The notes under the pieces were generated by a model. The model saw nothing but the letters and a program-made list of their open reading frames with translations. It was not told the DNA's origin and ran no database searches. The position numbers and the translations under genes are program-made. A DNA stretch of 64,000 bases from Kineococcus aurantiacus (GTDB lineage Bacteria > Actinomycetota > Actinomycetes > Actinomycetales > Kineococcaceae). Shown here piece by piece: positions 25,527 through 34,645 of this stretch. Every line of letters starts with the position of its first letter. Positions within the stretch are counted from its first letter, which is position 1. The stretch lies in contig NZ_JACCBB010000001.1 in assembly GCF_013409345.1 (NCBI RefSeq), positions 3,658,001 to 3,722,000 of the forward strand, in the 5' to 3' direction.

Positions 25527-26486
25527 GTGTACCTGCACGTCCAGAAGCTCATCCACGAGATCGCCGAGGACGAGCCGGACCCCGCGGCCGCCAACGCCCT
25601 GCAGGAGGGGCTCGGCGGTCAGTTCGGCGAGATGCGCACGATGATGCAGTACCTGTTCCAGTCGATGAACTTCCGCGGCCCGCAGGCCAAGCCGTACAAG
25701 GACCTGCTGCAGGGCATCGGCACCGAGGAGATCAGCCACGTCGAGCTGATCGGCACCACCATCGCGCGCCTGCTGGACGGGTCCCCCCGCTACCAGGGCA
25801 AGGACACCGACCCGCTGGACACCCCCGGCGCCGGTGGGGCGACCCCGCTGCAGAACGCGTTGAGCGACAGCAACATCCACCACTACCTCGTGGGTGCGCA
25901 GGGGGCGCTGCCGGTCGACGCGGCGGGCAACCCGTGGAGCGGCAGCTACGTGTACAACTCCGGCAACCTCGTGCTGGACCTGCTGTACAACCTGATGCTG
26001 GAGTCCACCGGCCGGCTGCAGAAGTGCCGCATCTACGAGATGAGCGCGAACAAGACGCTGCGCTCGACGGTGTCCTACCTCATCGTGCGCGACCAGGCGC
26101 ACGAGAACGGCTACGCCAAGGCCCTGGAGACCCTGGGGGTGGACTGGCGCAAGCTGCTGCCGATCCCCAAGACCAACGCCGAGCGCTTCCCCGAGGTCAA
26201 GCAGATGGTGGACCTGGGCTGGCAGTCCAAGCAGTACACCTTCGACCTGACCGGGGCCTCGGAGGCGGCGAAGATCTACCGGGGCGCGTCGCCGTCGAAG
26301 GACGGCACCGAGCTGGACGGGACCGAGCAGGCCCCCGAGGGGGCTCCGCTGACCATCGCGCCCGAGCGGTACGAGGAGTTCGCCCCCGGGCTGGACCCCG
26401 AGCTCATCGAGCTGATCCAGGCCACGGCGGACCTGGAGATGGCCGAGCCGGTCATGACGTACGGACCGCTGGAGCAGGGGGCCTGA
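25527..26486 (+). CDS. Manganese (non-haem) catalase
   Basis: A 319-residue ferritin-like enzyme that dismutates hydrogen peroxide at a dimanganese centre. The ordered features of the family are present: YLHVQKLIHEIAEDEPD at the N-terminus, the helix FGEMRTMMQYLFQSMNFRG, TEEISHVELIGTTIARLLDG and later NLMLESTGRLQKCRIYEM and VRDQAHENGYAKAL, which supply the Glu and His ligands. It has the C-terminal extension seen in actinobacterial members. GTG start preceded by GAGGAGG. It is probably a single-gene unit. Confidence 0.93.
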   Translation: MYLHVQKLIHEIAEDEPDPAAANALQEGLGGQFGEMRTMMQYLFQSMNFRGPQAKPYKDLLQGIGTEEISHVELIGTTIARLLDGSPRYQGKDTDPLDTPGAGGATPLQNALSDSNIHHYLVGAQGALPVDAAGNPWSGSYVYNSGNLVLDLLYNLMLESTGRLQKCRIYEMSANKTLRSTVSYLIVRDQAHENGYAKALETLGVDWRKLLPIPKTNAERFPEVKQMVDLGWQSKQYTFDLTGASEAAKIYRGASPSKDGTELDGTEQAPEGAPLTIAPERYEEFAPGLDPELIELIQATADLEMAEPVMTYGPLEQGA

Positions 26487-27114
26487 CCCCCGCCGCGGGC
26501 GCGGCCGCGCCGTCGTGGCCGGCCGCGTCCCGCCCCAGCCCGACCCGTGGACCCCGCGGGCTCCGGGCCCGTTCCCACACCCGACCCGGTCCGGCCCGGC
26601 CCGTTCGGGTCCGTCGCGGAAACGATCAGGTCTCGATCCGGTGTCCGGTGGGGTGCGGTGGTGGGCCGGAGGGGTGGGGTGCGGGATGCTGCGCGGGCGG
26701 TGGGGTCGACGGGGATCCCACCGCTCCAGCCGTCCCGGCACCCCACCGGGTACCGTCGTGGGGGGTCGACGCGGCCCGTGACGATCCGCGAGGATCCACG
26801 ACGACACGCGACGACGTTGCAACGACATCGTTACCTGCGGCCCCCAGCGGGCCGTCCGGGGCGCTGACCTGCGACGTCACCCTCCCGGCCCGTCGCAGAG
26901 CGTGATCCTTCGTGCGCGGAGAGCCTCCGGGTGGGGGGACACTGGGGGAGGGTGCGCTGCGCGGGCGGGGATCGCCGTTCACGTGCGTCAGGATTCGGGT
27001 TGACCGGGTGTTAACGTGCTGCCCGACCTGTAGCGGTGGACATCCTGCTCGTCAGGAGTCGCCTCAGATGGGCATCGTGCCCACCCAGTCACGCGTGCGA
27101 GGAGGAGTTCCACC
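26487..27114. other. 628-base intergenic region before the peptide importer operon
   Basis: No gene is visible. It holds clustered GACGACG-type short repeats, an AACGA-CA-TCGTT inverted repeat (26821-26832) next to GTTGCAAC, and a TTGACC box at 27000. It ends in the leader of the peptide-binding protein gene. The length suggests regulated transcription, but no binding site can be named. Confidence 0.3.
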
Positions 27115-28818
27115 TTGAGCAGCTTCGAGAAGGACGACCAGCCGGGCCAGCGCATCGGCGTCGTCACGGGGTCCGCGTTCAGCCGGCGCAACGGCCTGAA
27201 GGGCGTCCTGGGCATCGCGGCCCTGGCGACCCTGGCGGCGTGCGGCGGCAACGACGAGGACCAGGGTGGCTCCGGCGGTGGCGGCGGGACCGGCGGGACC
27301 GGTGGCGACGTCGTCGTCAACGGCGGTGAGCCGCAGAACAAGCTCATCCCCACCAACACCAACGAGGTCAACGGCGGCCGCCTGCTCGACTCGCTGTGGG
27401 CCGGTCTCGTCTACTACAAGGCCGACGGCACCCCCGAGAACGACATCGCCGAGTCGATCTCCTCCACCGACGCGCAGACCTACACCATCAAGATCAAGTC
27501 CGGCACGAAGTTCTCCGACGGCACCCCCGTGGCCGCCAAGAACTTCGTCGACGCCTGGAACTACGGCGCGCTGGGCACCAACACGCAGCTCTCCAGCTAC
27601 TTCTTCCAGCCCATCGAGGGCTTCGACGCGGTCCAGTCCGACCCGCCCACCGCGCAGACGCTGTCGGGGCTGGCCGTCGTCGACGACACGACCTTCACGG
27701 TCAAGCTGGTCCAGCCGCAGTCCGACTTCCCGCTGCGCCTGGGCTACTCGGCCTTCTACCCGCTGCCGGACAACGCCTACGACGACATCGAGGCCTACGG
27801 CGAGAACCCCGTCGGCAACGGGCCGTACAAGCTCAAGGCCGAGGGCGCCTGGCAGCACAACGTCCGCATCGACTTCGTGCCGAACGAGAACTACGACGGC
27901 CCGCGCAAGGCGCAGAACGATTCCCTCGCCTTCGTCTTCTACGAGACCTACGACGCGGCCTACGCGGCGCTGCAGTCCGGCGACCTCGACGTCCTCGACA
28001 ACATCCCGCCGTCGGCGCTGGCGACCTTCCAGGACGAGCTCGGCGACCGGGCCGTCAACCAGCCCTCCGCCGTCTTCCAGTCCTTCACCATCCCGCAGAA
28101 GCTCGCGCACTTCGAGGGCGAGGAGGGCAAGCTGCGCCGCCAGGCGATCAGCTACGCCATCGACCGCGCCGCCATCTGCAAGAGCGTCTTCAGCGACACC
28201 CGCACCCCGGCCAAGGACTTCACGTCCCCCGTCATCGCGGGGTACTCCGAGACGGTCCCCGGCAACGAGGTCCTGACGGCCGACGCGGCCAAGGCCAAGC
28301 AGCTGTGGCAGCAGGCCGACGCCATCTCCCCGTACACCGACACCTTCACCATCGGCTACAACGCCGACGGTGGTCACCAGGAGTGGGTCGACGCGGTGAC
28401 GGCGCTGCTGCGCCAGACCCTGGGCATCAAGGCCGAGGGCGCGCCTTACCCGACGTTCGCCGCGCTGCGCACCGACGTCACCGACCGCACCATCAAGGGC
28501 GCCTTCCGCAGCGGCTGGCAGGCCGACTACCCGGGTCTGTTCAACTTCATCGGGCCCCTGTACGCCACGGGCGCGGACTCCAACGACGGGGACTACTCCA
28601 ACCCCGAGGTCGACGCCAAGCTCAGCCAGGCCGAGTCGACCACCGACCAGGACGCGGCGAACAAGATCCTGCAGGAGGTCCAGACCATCCTGTTCGCGGA
28701 CCTGCCGGCGATCCCGCTGTGGTACTCCAACGCCAGCGGCGGGTACGCCGAGAGCGCCTCGAACGTCGAGTTCGGCTGGAACAGCGTCCCGCTGTACTAC
28801 CAGGTCACCAAGTCCTGA
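27115..28818 (+). CDS. Peptide/oligopeptide ABC transporter substrate-binding lipoprotein (family 5)
   Basis: A 567-residue SBP_bac_5 protein (DppA/OppA type). TTG start with GAGGAGG upstream. The N-terminus has both a twin-arginine-like motif (FSRRNGLKG) and a lipobox (LATLAAC, about Cys42), so it may be a Tat-exported lipoprotein. Family segments include YTIKIKSGTKFSDGTPVAAKNFVDAWN and GNGPYKLKAEGAW. It is the first gene of a four-gene importer, with a hairpin before the permease genes that would keep its expression higher than theirs. Oligopeptide is the likely substrate. Family 5 also includes nickel and sugar binders. Confidence 0.9.
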   Translation: MSSFEKDDQPGQRIGVVTGSAFSRRNGLKGVLGIAALATLAACGGNDEDQGGSGGGGGTGGTGGDVVVNGGEPQNKLIPTNTNEVNGGRLLDSLWAGLVYYKADGTPENDIAESISSTDAQTYTIKIKSGTKFSDGTPVAAKNFVDAWNYGALGTNTQLSSYFFQPIEGFDAVQSDPPTAQTLSGLAVVDDTTFTVKLVQPQSDFPLRLGYSAFYPLPDNAYDDIEAYGENPVGNGPYKLKAEGAWQHNVRIDFVPNENYDGPRKAQNDSLAFVFYETYDAAYAALQSGDLDVLDNIPPSALATFQDELGDRAVNQPSAVFQSFTIPQKLAHFEGEEGKLRRQAISYAIDRAAICKSVFSDTRTPAKDFTSPVIAGYSETVPGNEVLTADAAKAKQLWQQADAISPYTDTFTIGYNADGGHQEWVDAVTALLRQTLGIKAEGAPYPTFAALRTDVTDRTIKGAFRSGWQADYPGLFNFIGPLYATGADSNDGDYSNPEVDAKLSQAESTTDQDAANKILQEVQTILFADLPAIPLWYSNASGGYAESASNVEFGWNSVPLYYQVTKS

Positions 28819-28827
28819 CGTGAGGTC

Positions 28828-28859
28828 CGGGGGTGGGTCGGAGGTCCGGCCCACCCCCG
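28828..28859 (+). terminator. Intercistronic hairpin after the peptide-binding gene
   Basis: A 10-bp stem (CGGGGGTGGG) with a 12-base loop, 9 bases after the stop. It is likely a partial terminator or mRNA stabiliser inside the operon. Confidence 0.6.
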
Positions 28860-28948
28860 TTCGCGCGTGCAGGTCCGGGCGCGACACTGAACACCGACGT
28901 TGACCGCCGGGCCGGCCCAGGGAGGCCGGTCCCCCGAGGAGGCTCGTG

Positions 28949-29875
28949 ATGGGTTGGTACATCGGGCGCCGTCTGCTGCAGATGGTGCCCGTCTTCTTCG
29001 GAGCGACGCTCCTCATCTACGCCCTGGTGTTCGCCCTCCCCGGCGACCCCATCCGGGCCCTGTTCGGCGACAAGCCCGTCAGTCCCACGGCGCTGACGCT
29101 GCTGCGCGAGCAGTACCACCTGGACCAGCCGTTCTTCGTCCAGTACCTGTACTTCCTCAAGGGCGTCTTCACCCTCGACTTCGGGACCTCCTTCTCAGGC
29201 CAGCCCGTCATCAGCCAGATCGCCCGGGCGTTCCCGGTCACGATCAAGCTGGCCGTCGTCGCCCTCGCCATCGAGGCGGTGTTCGGGATCGTCTTCGGCT
29301 TCCTCGCCGGCCTGCGCCGCGGTGGGGTCTTCGACTCCACCGTGCTGTTCCTGTCCCTCGTCGTCATCGGCATCCCCGTCTTCGTGCTCGGCTTCGTCGG
29401 GCAGTACTTCATCGGGATCAAGTGGGGGATCGCCCGGGCCACCGTGGGCGGTGACCCGGCCTGGGCCGACCTGATCCTGCCCGGGGCCGTGCTCGGGGCG
29501 TTGTCGTTCGCGTACGTGCTGCGCCTGACCCGCAACTCCGTGGCCGAGGGCCTGTCGGCCGACCACGTGCGCACCGCGACGGCCAAGGGGCTCTCCCGGC
29601 CGCGGGTCATGACCGTGCACGTCCTGCGCAACTCCCTCATCCCCGTCGTCACCTTCCTCGGGACCGACCTCGGCGCGCTCATGGGCGGGGCCGTCGTCAC
29701 CGAGGGCATCTTCAACGTCCCCGGGGTGGGGAACCTGCTGTACCAGTCCGTCATCCGGCAGGAAGGCCCGACGGTCGTGTCGGTCGTGACGATCCTGGTG
29801 CTCGTGTACCTGGTCGCCAACCTCGTCGTCGACCTGCTCTACGCCGTCCTGGACCCGAGGATCCGTTATGTCTGA
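28949..29875 (+). CDS. Peptide ABC transporter permease (DppB type)
   Basis: A 308-residue membrane subunit that starts with the family pattern GWYIGRRLLQMVPVFFGATLL. It contains the large periplasmic loop with FGDKPVSPTALTLLREQYHLDQPFFVQY and about six helices. The ATG at 28949 is preferred over the GTG 3 bases earlier because AGGAGG is better spaced. It overlaps the next gene by 8 bases, which supports translational coupling. It forms the channel with the DppC-type subunit. Confidence 0.92.
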   Translation: MGWYIGRRLLQMVPVFFGATLLIYALVFALPGDPIRALFGDKPVSPTALTLLREQYHLDQPFFVQYLYFLKGVFTLDFGTSFSGQPVISQIARAFPVTIKLAVVALAIEAVFGIVFGFLAGLRRGGVFDSTVLFLSLVVIGIPVFVLGFVGQYFIGIKWGIARATVGGDPAWADLILPGAVLGALSFAYVLRLTRNSVAEGLSADHVRTATAKGLSRPRVMTVHVLRNSLIPVVTFLGTDLGALMGGAVVTEGIFNVPGVGNLLYQSVIRQEGPTVVSVVTILVLVYLVANLVVDLLYAVLDPRIRYV

Positions 29876-30839
29876 GAACACCGTGGGCAGGTCCGGCGGC
29901 ACCGCCGTCCGTCCCGGCCAGGAGCACTTCGTCGCCCCGCTGGAGGAGACCCCGCTCGCCGCGGTCGACGCGGTCGACGAGTCCGCGCCCAGCGGGGGCC
30001 TGTTCACCGAGGCCTGGCGCCAGCTGCGCAAGCGGCCGCTGTTCATCGTCCCGAGCCTGATCATCCTCGCGCTCGTCGTCGTCTCGGTCTTCCCGTCGTG
30101 GTTCACCTCCACCGACCCCCGGTTCGTGGACCTGGCCTCCTCGCTGGCCGGTCCCTCCGACGCCCACCCCCTGGGGGTCACCAAGGCCGGGACCGACGTC
30201 TACGCCCGGCTCGTCTACGGGGCCCGCGCCTCGGTGAGCGTCGGGATCCTCACGACGCTGCTGGTCGTGGTCATCGGCGGGGTCGTCGGGGCCCTGGCCG
30301 GCTTCTTCGGGGGCTGGCTCGACGCGGTCCTGTCCCGCGTCGGGGACATCTTCTTCGCCCTGCCGCTCATCCTGGGCGCGATCGTCCTGCTGCAGATGCT
30401 CGACAGCCGCAACGTGCTGACCGTCGCGCTCACCCTGGCCCTGTTCGGCTGGCCGCAGGTGGCCCGCATCATGCGCGGGGCCGTGCTGCAGGTGCGCTCG
30501 GCCGAGTACGTGACCGCCGCGAAGTCCCTGGGCCTGTCGCGGATGGCGACCCTCGTCAAGCACGTCGTGCCGAACGCCCTGGGCCCGGTCATCGTCGTCG
30601 CCACGATCTCGCTGGGGACGTTCATCGCGGCCGAGGCGACGCTGTCGTTCCTGTCCGTCGGGCTCCCGCCGAACATCGTGTCCTGGGGCGGTGACATCTC
30701 GCTGGCCCGCACGACCCTGCGCACCGACCCGTCGATCCTGCTGTGGCCCTCGCTCGGGCTGTCCCTGACGGTCCTGTCGTTCCTCATGCTCGGCGACGCC
30801 CTGCGCGACGCCCTCGACCCGAAGGGCCGCACCCGATGA
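29868..30839 (+). CDS. Peptide ABC transporter permease (DppC type)
   Basis: A 323-residue partner of the DppB-type subunit. The N-terminal cytoplasmic part is long (about 55 residues) before the first helix (RPLFIVPSLIILALVVVSVF). A typical DppC segment is HPLGVTKAGTDVYARLVYGARASV, and the coupling loop is SAEYVTAAKSLGLSRMATL. It starts inside the end of dppB. Its stop overlaps the ATG of the double ATPase. Confidence 0.92.
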   Translation: MSENTVGRSGGTAVRPGQEHFVAPLEETPLAAVDAVDESAPSGGLFTEAWRQLRKRPLFIVPSLIILALVVVSVFPSWFTSTDPRFVDLASSLAGPSDAHPLGVTKAGTDVYARLVYGARASVSVGILTTLLVVVIGGVVGALAGFFGGWLDAVLSRVGDIFFALPLILGAIVLLQMLDSRNVLTVALTLALFGWPQVARIMRGAVLQVRSAEYVTAAKSLGLSRMATLVKHVVPNALGPVIVVATISLGTFIAAEATLSFLSVGLPPNIVSWGGDISLARTTLRTDPSILLWPSLGLSLTVLSFLMLGDALRDALDPKGRTR

Positions 30840-32566
30840 GCCCGCTCACGCCGACCGTCGACCGGACCAAGCCGCTCCTGCAGGTGCGCGACCTCGAGGT
30901 CGACTTCACCTCCGGCGGCCGGGCCGTCCACGCCGTCCGCAAGGCGAACTTCACGGTCTACCCCGGTCAGACCGTCGCCATCGTGGGGGAGTCCGGGTCG
31001 GGCAAGTCCACCTCGGCGATGGCCGTCATCGGCCTGCTGCCGGGCACCGGCAAGGTCGTCGGCGGGCAGGTCCTGTTCGACGGCCAGGACATCGCCCACG
31101 CCTCCACGCGCGAGTACGTCAACCTGCGCGGCAAGCACATCGGCCTCGTCCCCCAGGACCCGATGTCGAACCTGAACCCCGTGTGGAACATCGGGTTCCA
31201 GGTCAAGGAGGCCATCGAGGCCAACGGCATCGCCCGCGGGGCGGCGGCCAAGCGGCGCGCCATCGAGGTCCTCGGGGAGGCCGGGCTCGGCGACGCCGCC
31301 CGCCGGTACAAGCAGTACCCGCACGAGTTCTCCGGCGGCATGCGCCAGCGCGCCCTCATCGGCATCGGGCTGGCCTCCCGCCCCCGGCTGCTCATCGCCG
31401 ACGAGCCGACCTCGGCGCTGGACGTGACCGTCCAGCGGGGCATCCTGGACCACCTCGACTCCCTGACCTCCGACCTGGGCACCGCGGTCCTGCTCATCAC
31501 CCACGACCTGGGGCTGGCCGCCGAGCGCGCCGAGCACCTCGTGGTCATGTACAAGGGGCAGGTCGTGGAGTCGGGACCGGCGCTGCAGATCCTCCAGGCG
31601 CCGCAGCACCCCTACACGCAGCGGCTCGTCTCGGCCGCCCCGTCCCTGGCCTCGCGGCGCATGCAGTCGCAGCACCGCGCCCAGATCGTCGAGCAGGCCG
31701 AGGCGAAGGCCGAGGCCGTCCACGCGCTCGTCGCGTCCGAGACCCCCGTCGCGGTCCCGGACGAGGCCACGGCCGACGTCATCGAGGTCCGGAACCTCAC
31801 CAAGGAGTTCGTCATCCGCGGGGCCGGCCCGCGCGGGGAGAAGCTCCTGGCCGTCGACGACGTCAGCTTCTCGGTGCGCCGCGGCACGACCCTGGCCGTC
31901 GTCGGGGAGTCCGGGTCGGGCAAGTCCACCGTCGCGCAGATGGTGCTGAACCTGCTGCCGGCCACCAAGGGGGAGGTGCTGTTCGACGGGGTCGACATCA
32001 CGACCCTGGACCGCAGGCAGCAGTTCGCCTTCCGGCGCCGCGTCCAGCCGATCTTCCAGAACCCCTACGGGTCGCTGGACCCCAGCTGGAGCATCTTCTC
32101 CTCGATCGAGGAGCCCCTGCGGGTGCACCGGGTCGGGGACGCCAAGAGCCGCGAGGCCCGCGTGCGGGACCTGCTCGACAAGGTGTCCCTGCCGCAGAGC
32201 TCGCTGCGGCGCTACCCCAACGAGCTGTCCGGCGGTCAGCGCCAGCGCGTCGCCATCGCCCGCGCCCTGGCCCTGCAGCCGGAGGTCGTCGTGTGCGACG
32301 AGGCCGTCTCGGCGCTCGACGTCCTGGTGCAGGGGCAGATCCTGCACCTGCTCAACGACCTGCAGGCCGAGCTGGGGCTGACGTACCTGTTCATCACGCA
32401 CGACCTGGCCGTCGTCCGGGAGATCGCCGACGACGTCGTGGTCATGCAGCGGGGGCGCCTCGTCGAGCACGCCAGCGTCGACGAGGTCTTCACCAGCCCG
32501 CAGCAGGACTACACGCGGGCCCTGCTCGAGGCGATCCCCGGCGGCAGCATCCAGCTCGGCGCCTGA
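30836..32566 (+). CDS. Peptide ABC transporter fused double ATPase (DppD-DppF type)
   Basis: A single 576-residue protein containing both nucleotide-binding halves of a peptide importer. The first half has Walker A GESGSGKST (about residue 50), FSGGMRQRALIGIGLA and LLIADEPTSALD. The second has Walker A GESGSGKST again (about residue 360), LSGGQRQRVAIARALA and VVCDEAVSALD. Each half ends with the oligopeptide-transporter extension (HPYTQRLVSAAPS, QDYTRALLEAIPGG). The second half resembles OppF. Start ATGA overlap with the permease stop. The fused form is common in actinobacteria. Confidence 0.93.
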   Translation: MSPLTPTVDRTKPLLQVRDLEVDFTSGGRAVHAVRKANFTVYPGQTVAIVGESGSGKSTSAMAVIGLLPGTGKVVGGQVLFDGQDIAHASTREYVNLRGKHIGLVPQDPMSNLNPVWNIGFQVKEAIEANGIARGAAAKRRAIEVLGEAGLGDAARRYKQYPHEFSGGMRQRALIGIGLASRPRLLIADEPTSALDVTVQRGILDHLDSLTSDLGTAVLLITHDLGLAAERAEHLVVMYKGQVVESGPALQILQAPQHPYTQRLVSAAPSLASRRMQSQHRAQIVEQAEAKAEAVHALVASETPVAVPDEATADVIEVRNLTKEFVIRGAGPRGEKLLAVDDVSFSVRRGTTLAVVGESGSGKSTVAQMVLNLLPATKGEVLFDGVDITTLDRRQQFAFRRRVQPIFQNPYGSLDPSWSIFSSIEEPLRVHRVGDAKSREARVRDLLDKVSLPQSSLRRYPNELSGGQRQRVAIARALALQPEVVVCDEAVSALDVLVQGQILHLLNDLQAELGLTYLFITHDLAVVREIADDVVVMQRGRLVEHASVDEVFTSPQQDYTRALLEAIPGGSIQLGA

Positions 32567-32637
32567 GACGCCCCCGGGCGGCTCCCGGGACACCCGTGGG
32601 CCGCCCGGAAGGGCTGCACGGCAGGGGGTCGGAGGAC

Positions 32638-32652
32638 TACGGTGTTCCGGTG
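32638..32652 (+). promoter_or_regulatory. Leaderless -10 of the small membrane protein gene
   Basis: TACGGT ends exactly 6 bases before the GTG. Confidence 0.45.
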
Positions 32653-32808
32653 ACGTTCATCGCAGTGGTCGTCCTCGCCGTCGCCGCCGGGATCGCCGTC
32701 GTCTTCTGGCGGACCAGCCCGCGCCACCGCGTCGCCGCCGTCGCGCGCGCGGACCACGGGGACCGGGCCCGCCGGGCCCGGGAGGCAGCGCGCCGCCAGG
32801 ACGTGTGA
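32650..32808 (+). CDS. Small single-pass membrane protein
   Basis: A 52-residue protein with one N-terminal helix (TFIAVVVLAVAAGIAVVFW) followed by an Arg/Ala-rich cytoplasmic tail (RRAREAARRQDV). I do not recognise a family. A GTG start with a leaderless -10 (TACGGT, 6 bases before) and a GGAGG about 13 bases upstream support a real gene, though the length makes it less certain. It is unlikely to belong to the upstream transporter. Confidence 0.5.
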   Translation: MTFIAVVVLAVAAGIAVVFWRTSPRHRVAAVARADHGDRARRAREAARRQDV

Positions 32809-32925
32809 GGGGACTCACCCCCGGCGGGGTGGTCGCGGGTGAACCACCTCCGCGCCCGTACCGTTGCCCAGCAGGAGAGATCGCCACACCCGCCGTGGCG
32901 GCGTCACCACGACGGGAGTCAGCAC

Positions 32926-33552
32926 GTGCCTGAGAACAACGACCCGCGCCCCGCGCGCCAGGACCGCGCCGCGCGGGTCCAGGCCATGAAGCAGGCCGAG
33001 AGGGCCCGCGCCCGGCGCCGGCGCGCGCTCGTCGTGGCGATCCCCACGGTCGTCGTGCTCGCCGTGGCCGCGGGCGTCACCGCGGTCTTCCTCAACCGCC
33101 CGGAGCCGCCGTCGCTGGACGCGGTCCGCACGTTCTCCTACACCAGCGGCGCGCACAGCACCGAGCCGCAGACGTACACCGAGAACCCGCCGGTCGGCGG
33201 CACGCACGACCCCGTGTGGCTCAACTGCGGTGTCTACGACGCGCCGGTGCGCAGCGAGAACGCCGTGCACAGCATGGAGCACGGGGCCGTGTGGATCACC
33301 TACCGGCCCGACCTCCCCCAGGAGCAGGTCGAGCAGCTGGAGCAGGACGTGGCGGGGGAGACCTACACCGTCCTCTCGCCCTACGAGGGGCTGCCCTCGC
33401 CCGTCGTCCTGTCGGCCTGGAACAACCAGCTGGCGGTCGAGGACGCCGACGACCCGCGGGTCGAGGCCTTCCTGGCGAAGTTCGTCCAGGGCGCCCAGAC
33501 GCCCGAACCGGGCGCGCTGTGCTCCAACGGCACGGGGACGCCGACGGGCTGA
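32926..33552 (+). CDS. DUF3105 membrane-anchored protein
   Basis: A 208-residue protein with a basic cytoplasmic N-terminus, one helix (ALVVAIPTVVVLAVAAGVTAVF, about residues 30-50) and an extracytoplasmic DUF3105 domain. The domain is recognised by YTENPPVGGTHDPVWLNCGVYD and ENAVHSMEHGAVWITYRPD. The conserved His/Cys/Met residues suggest metal binding, though no function is established. It forms an operon with the DUF305 gene downstream (TGATG overlap), a pairing common in actinobacteria and often linked to copper or redox homeostasis. GTG start with GGGAG upstream. Confidence 0.85.
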   Translation: MPENNDPRPARQDRAARVQAMKQAERARARRRRALVVAIPTVVVLAVAAGVTAVFLNRPEPPSLDAVRTFSYTSGAHSTEPQTYTENPPVGGTHDPVWLNCGVYDAPVRSENAVHSMEHGAVWITYRPDLPQEQVEQLEQDVAGETYTVLSPYEGLPSPVVLSAWNNQLAVEDADDPRVEAFLAKFVQGAQTPEPGALCSNGTGTPTG

Positions 33553-34196
33553 TGCGGGCGCTGACGGGCCGGGGGGCCCTGCTGGCGGCGGTGGGGCTGC
33601 TGCTGGCGCTGGTGCTCGGCGTCCTCGCCGGGCGGGCGCTGCCCACGGCCCCCGGGGCGAACTCCGTCGACGTCGGGTTCGCCCGCGACATGGCCACCCA
33701 CCACGCCCAGGCCGTCGCGATGGCCTACACGGCCGTCCAGACCGCCCCGAGCGCCGAGGTGCGGCAGCTGGCCGTCGACATCGCCTCCACCCAGGGCAAC
33801 CAGGCCGGGCGCATGCAGCAGCTGCTGCTGTCGTGGGGGCAGCCCCTGTCCCGGGCCGGCACCCCCGTCATGGCGTGGATGGCCGGCACCGACCTGCACG
33901 CCCGGCACGAGGTCGAGCAGGCGCAGGGCCGGCCCATGCCGGGCATGGCCACGGCGGCCGAGGTGGCGCGGCTGGGCACCGAGACGGGACGGACCTTCGA
34001 GGTCGACTTCCTGCAGCTGATGCTGCGACACCACGAGGGGGGCGTCGAGATGGCGCAGTACGGCGCCGAGCACGCCACGACGCAGGAGGTCCGCGACCTG
34101 GCGCGGGCCATCGCGGCGAGCCAGCGGGCGGAGTCGGAGGTGCTCACCGGCTACCTCGCCGCGCGCGGCGCCCAGCCCCTGCCGCAGGGGGCCTGA
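33552..34196 (+). CDS. DUF305 (ferritin-like, CopM/YkoL type) protein
   Basis: A 214-residue secreted or membrane-anchored protein with an N-terminal hydrophobic segment (LLAAVGLLLALVLGVLAG) and two copies of the DUF305 pattern. The first is VGFARDMATHHAQAVAMA. The second is VDFLQLMLRHHEGGVEMAQYG. The His-His and Met residues in each match proteins suspected of binding copper. It starts at the ATG that overlaps the DUF3105 stop. The Nudix gene follows one base later. Confidence 0.88.
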   Translation: MRALTGRGALLAAVGLLLALVLGVLAGRALPTAPGANSVDVGFARDMATHHAQAVAMAYTAVQTAPSAEVRQLAVDIASTQGNQAGRMQQLLLSWGQPLSRAGTPVMAWMAGTDLHARHEVEQAQGRPMPGMATAAEVARLGTETGRTFEVDFLQLMLRHHEGGVEMAQYGAEHATTQEVRDLARAIAASQRAESEVLTGYLAARGAQPLPQGA

Positions 34197-34197
34197 C

Positions 34198-34593
34198 GTG
34201 CGGCTGGTGGTGGGGGCGGCGATCGTCGACGACCTGCGCGCGCCGACGCGGCTGCTCGCCGCGCGGCGCAGCGCCCCGCCGGCGCTGGCCGGCCGCTGGG
34301 AGCTGCCCGGGGGGAAGGTCGAGCCGGGGGAGTCCCCGCAGGAGGGCCTGCACCGGGAGCTGCGGGAGGAGCTGGGGGTCACGGCGCGGCTGGGGGCCGA
34401 GGTGGTGCACCCCGACGGGGCGTGGCCGCTGACGCCGCAGCTGCGGATGCGCGTGTGGTGGGCCGTCGTGGACGGGGAGCCGCAGCCGCTGGAGGACCAC
34501 GACGAGCTGCGGTGGCTGCCGCGCGGGCAGTGGTCCTCGGTCGACTGGCTGCCCGGCGACGTCGCGCTCATCGCGCAGCTGGAGCGCTCCTGA
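34198..34593 (+). CDS. Nudix hydrolase (MutT-like)
   Basis: A 131-residue pyrophosphohydrolase. The Nudix box is complete: GGKVEPGESPQEGLHRELREELGV (reported here as its key residues G38-x5-E-x7-R-E-x2-E-E-x-G). Such small proteins clean up oxidised nucleotides such as 8-oxo-dGTP, but the substrate is not certain. The GTG begins one base after the DUF305 stop, so all three genes are probably one transcript. Confidence 0.88.
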   Translation: MRLVVGAAIVDDLRAPTRLLAARRSAPPALAGRWELPGGKVEPGESPQEGLHRELREELGVTARLGAEVVHPDGAWPLTPQLRMRVWWAVVDGEPQPLEDHDELRWLPRGQWSSVDWLPGDVALIAQLERS

Positions 34594-34597
34594 GGCA

Positions 34598-34639
34598 CCC
34601 CGGGGGCCCACCCGCGAGCTGGCGGGCGGGCCCCCGGGG
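34598..34639. terminator. Bidirectional terminator between the Nudix and BCCT genes
   Basis: A long GC stem (CCCCGGGGGCCC...GGGCCCCCGGGG) with a short internal mismatch and loop, between convergent genes. Confidence 0.8.
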
Positions 34640-34645
34640 GGCGGG

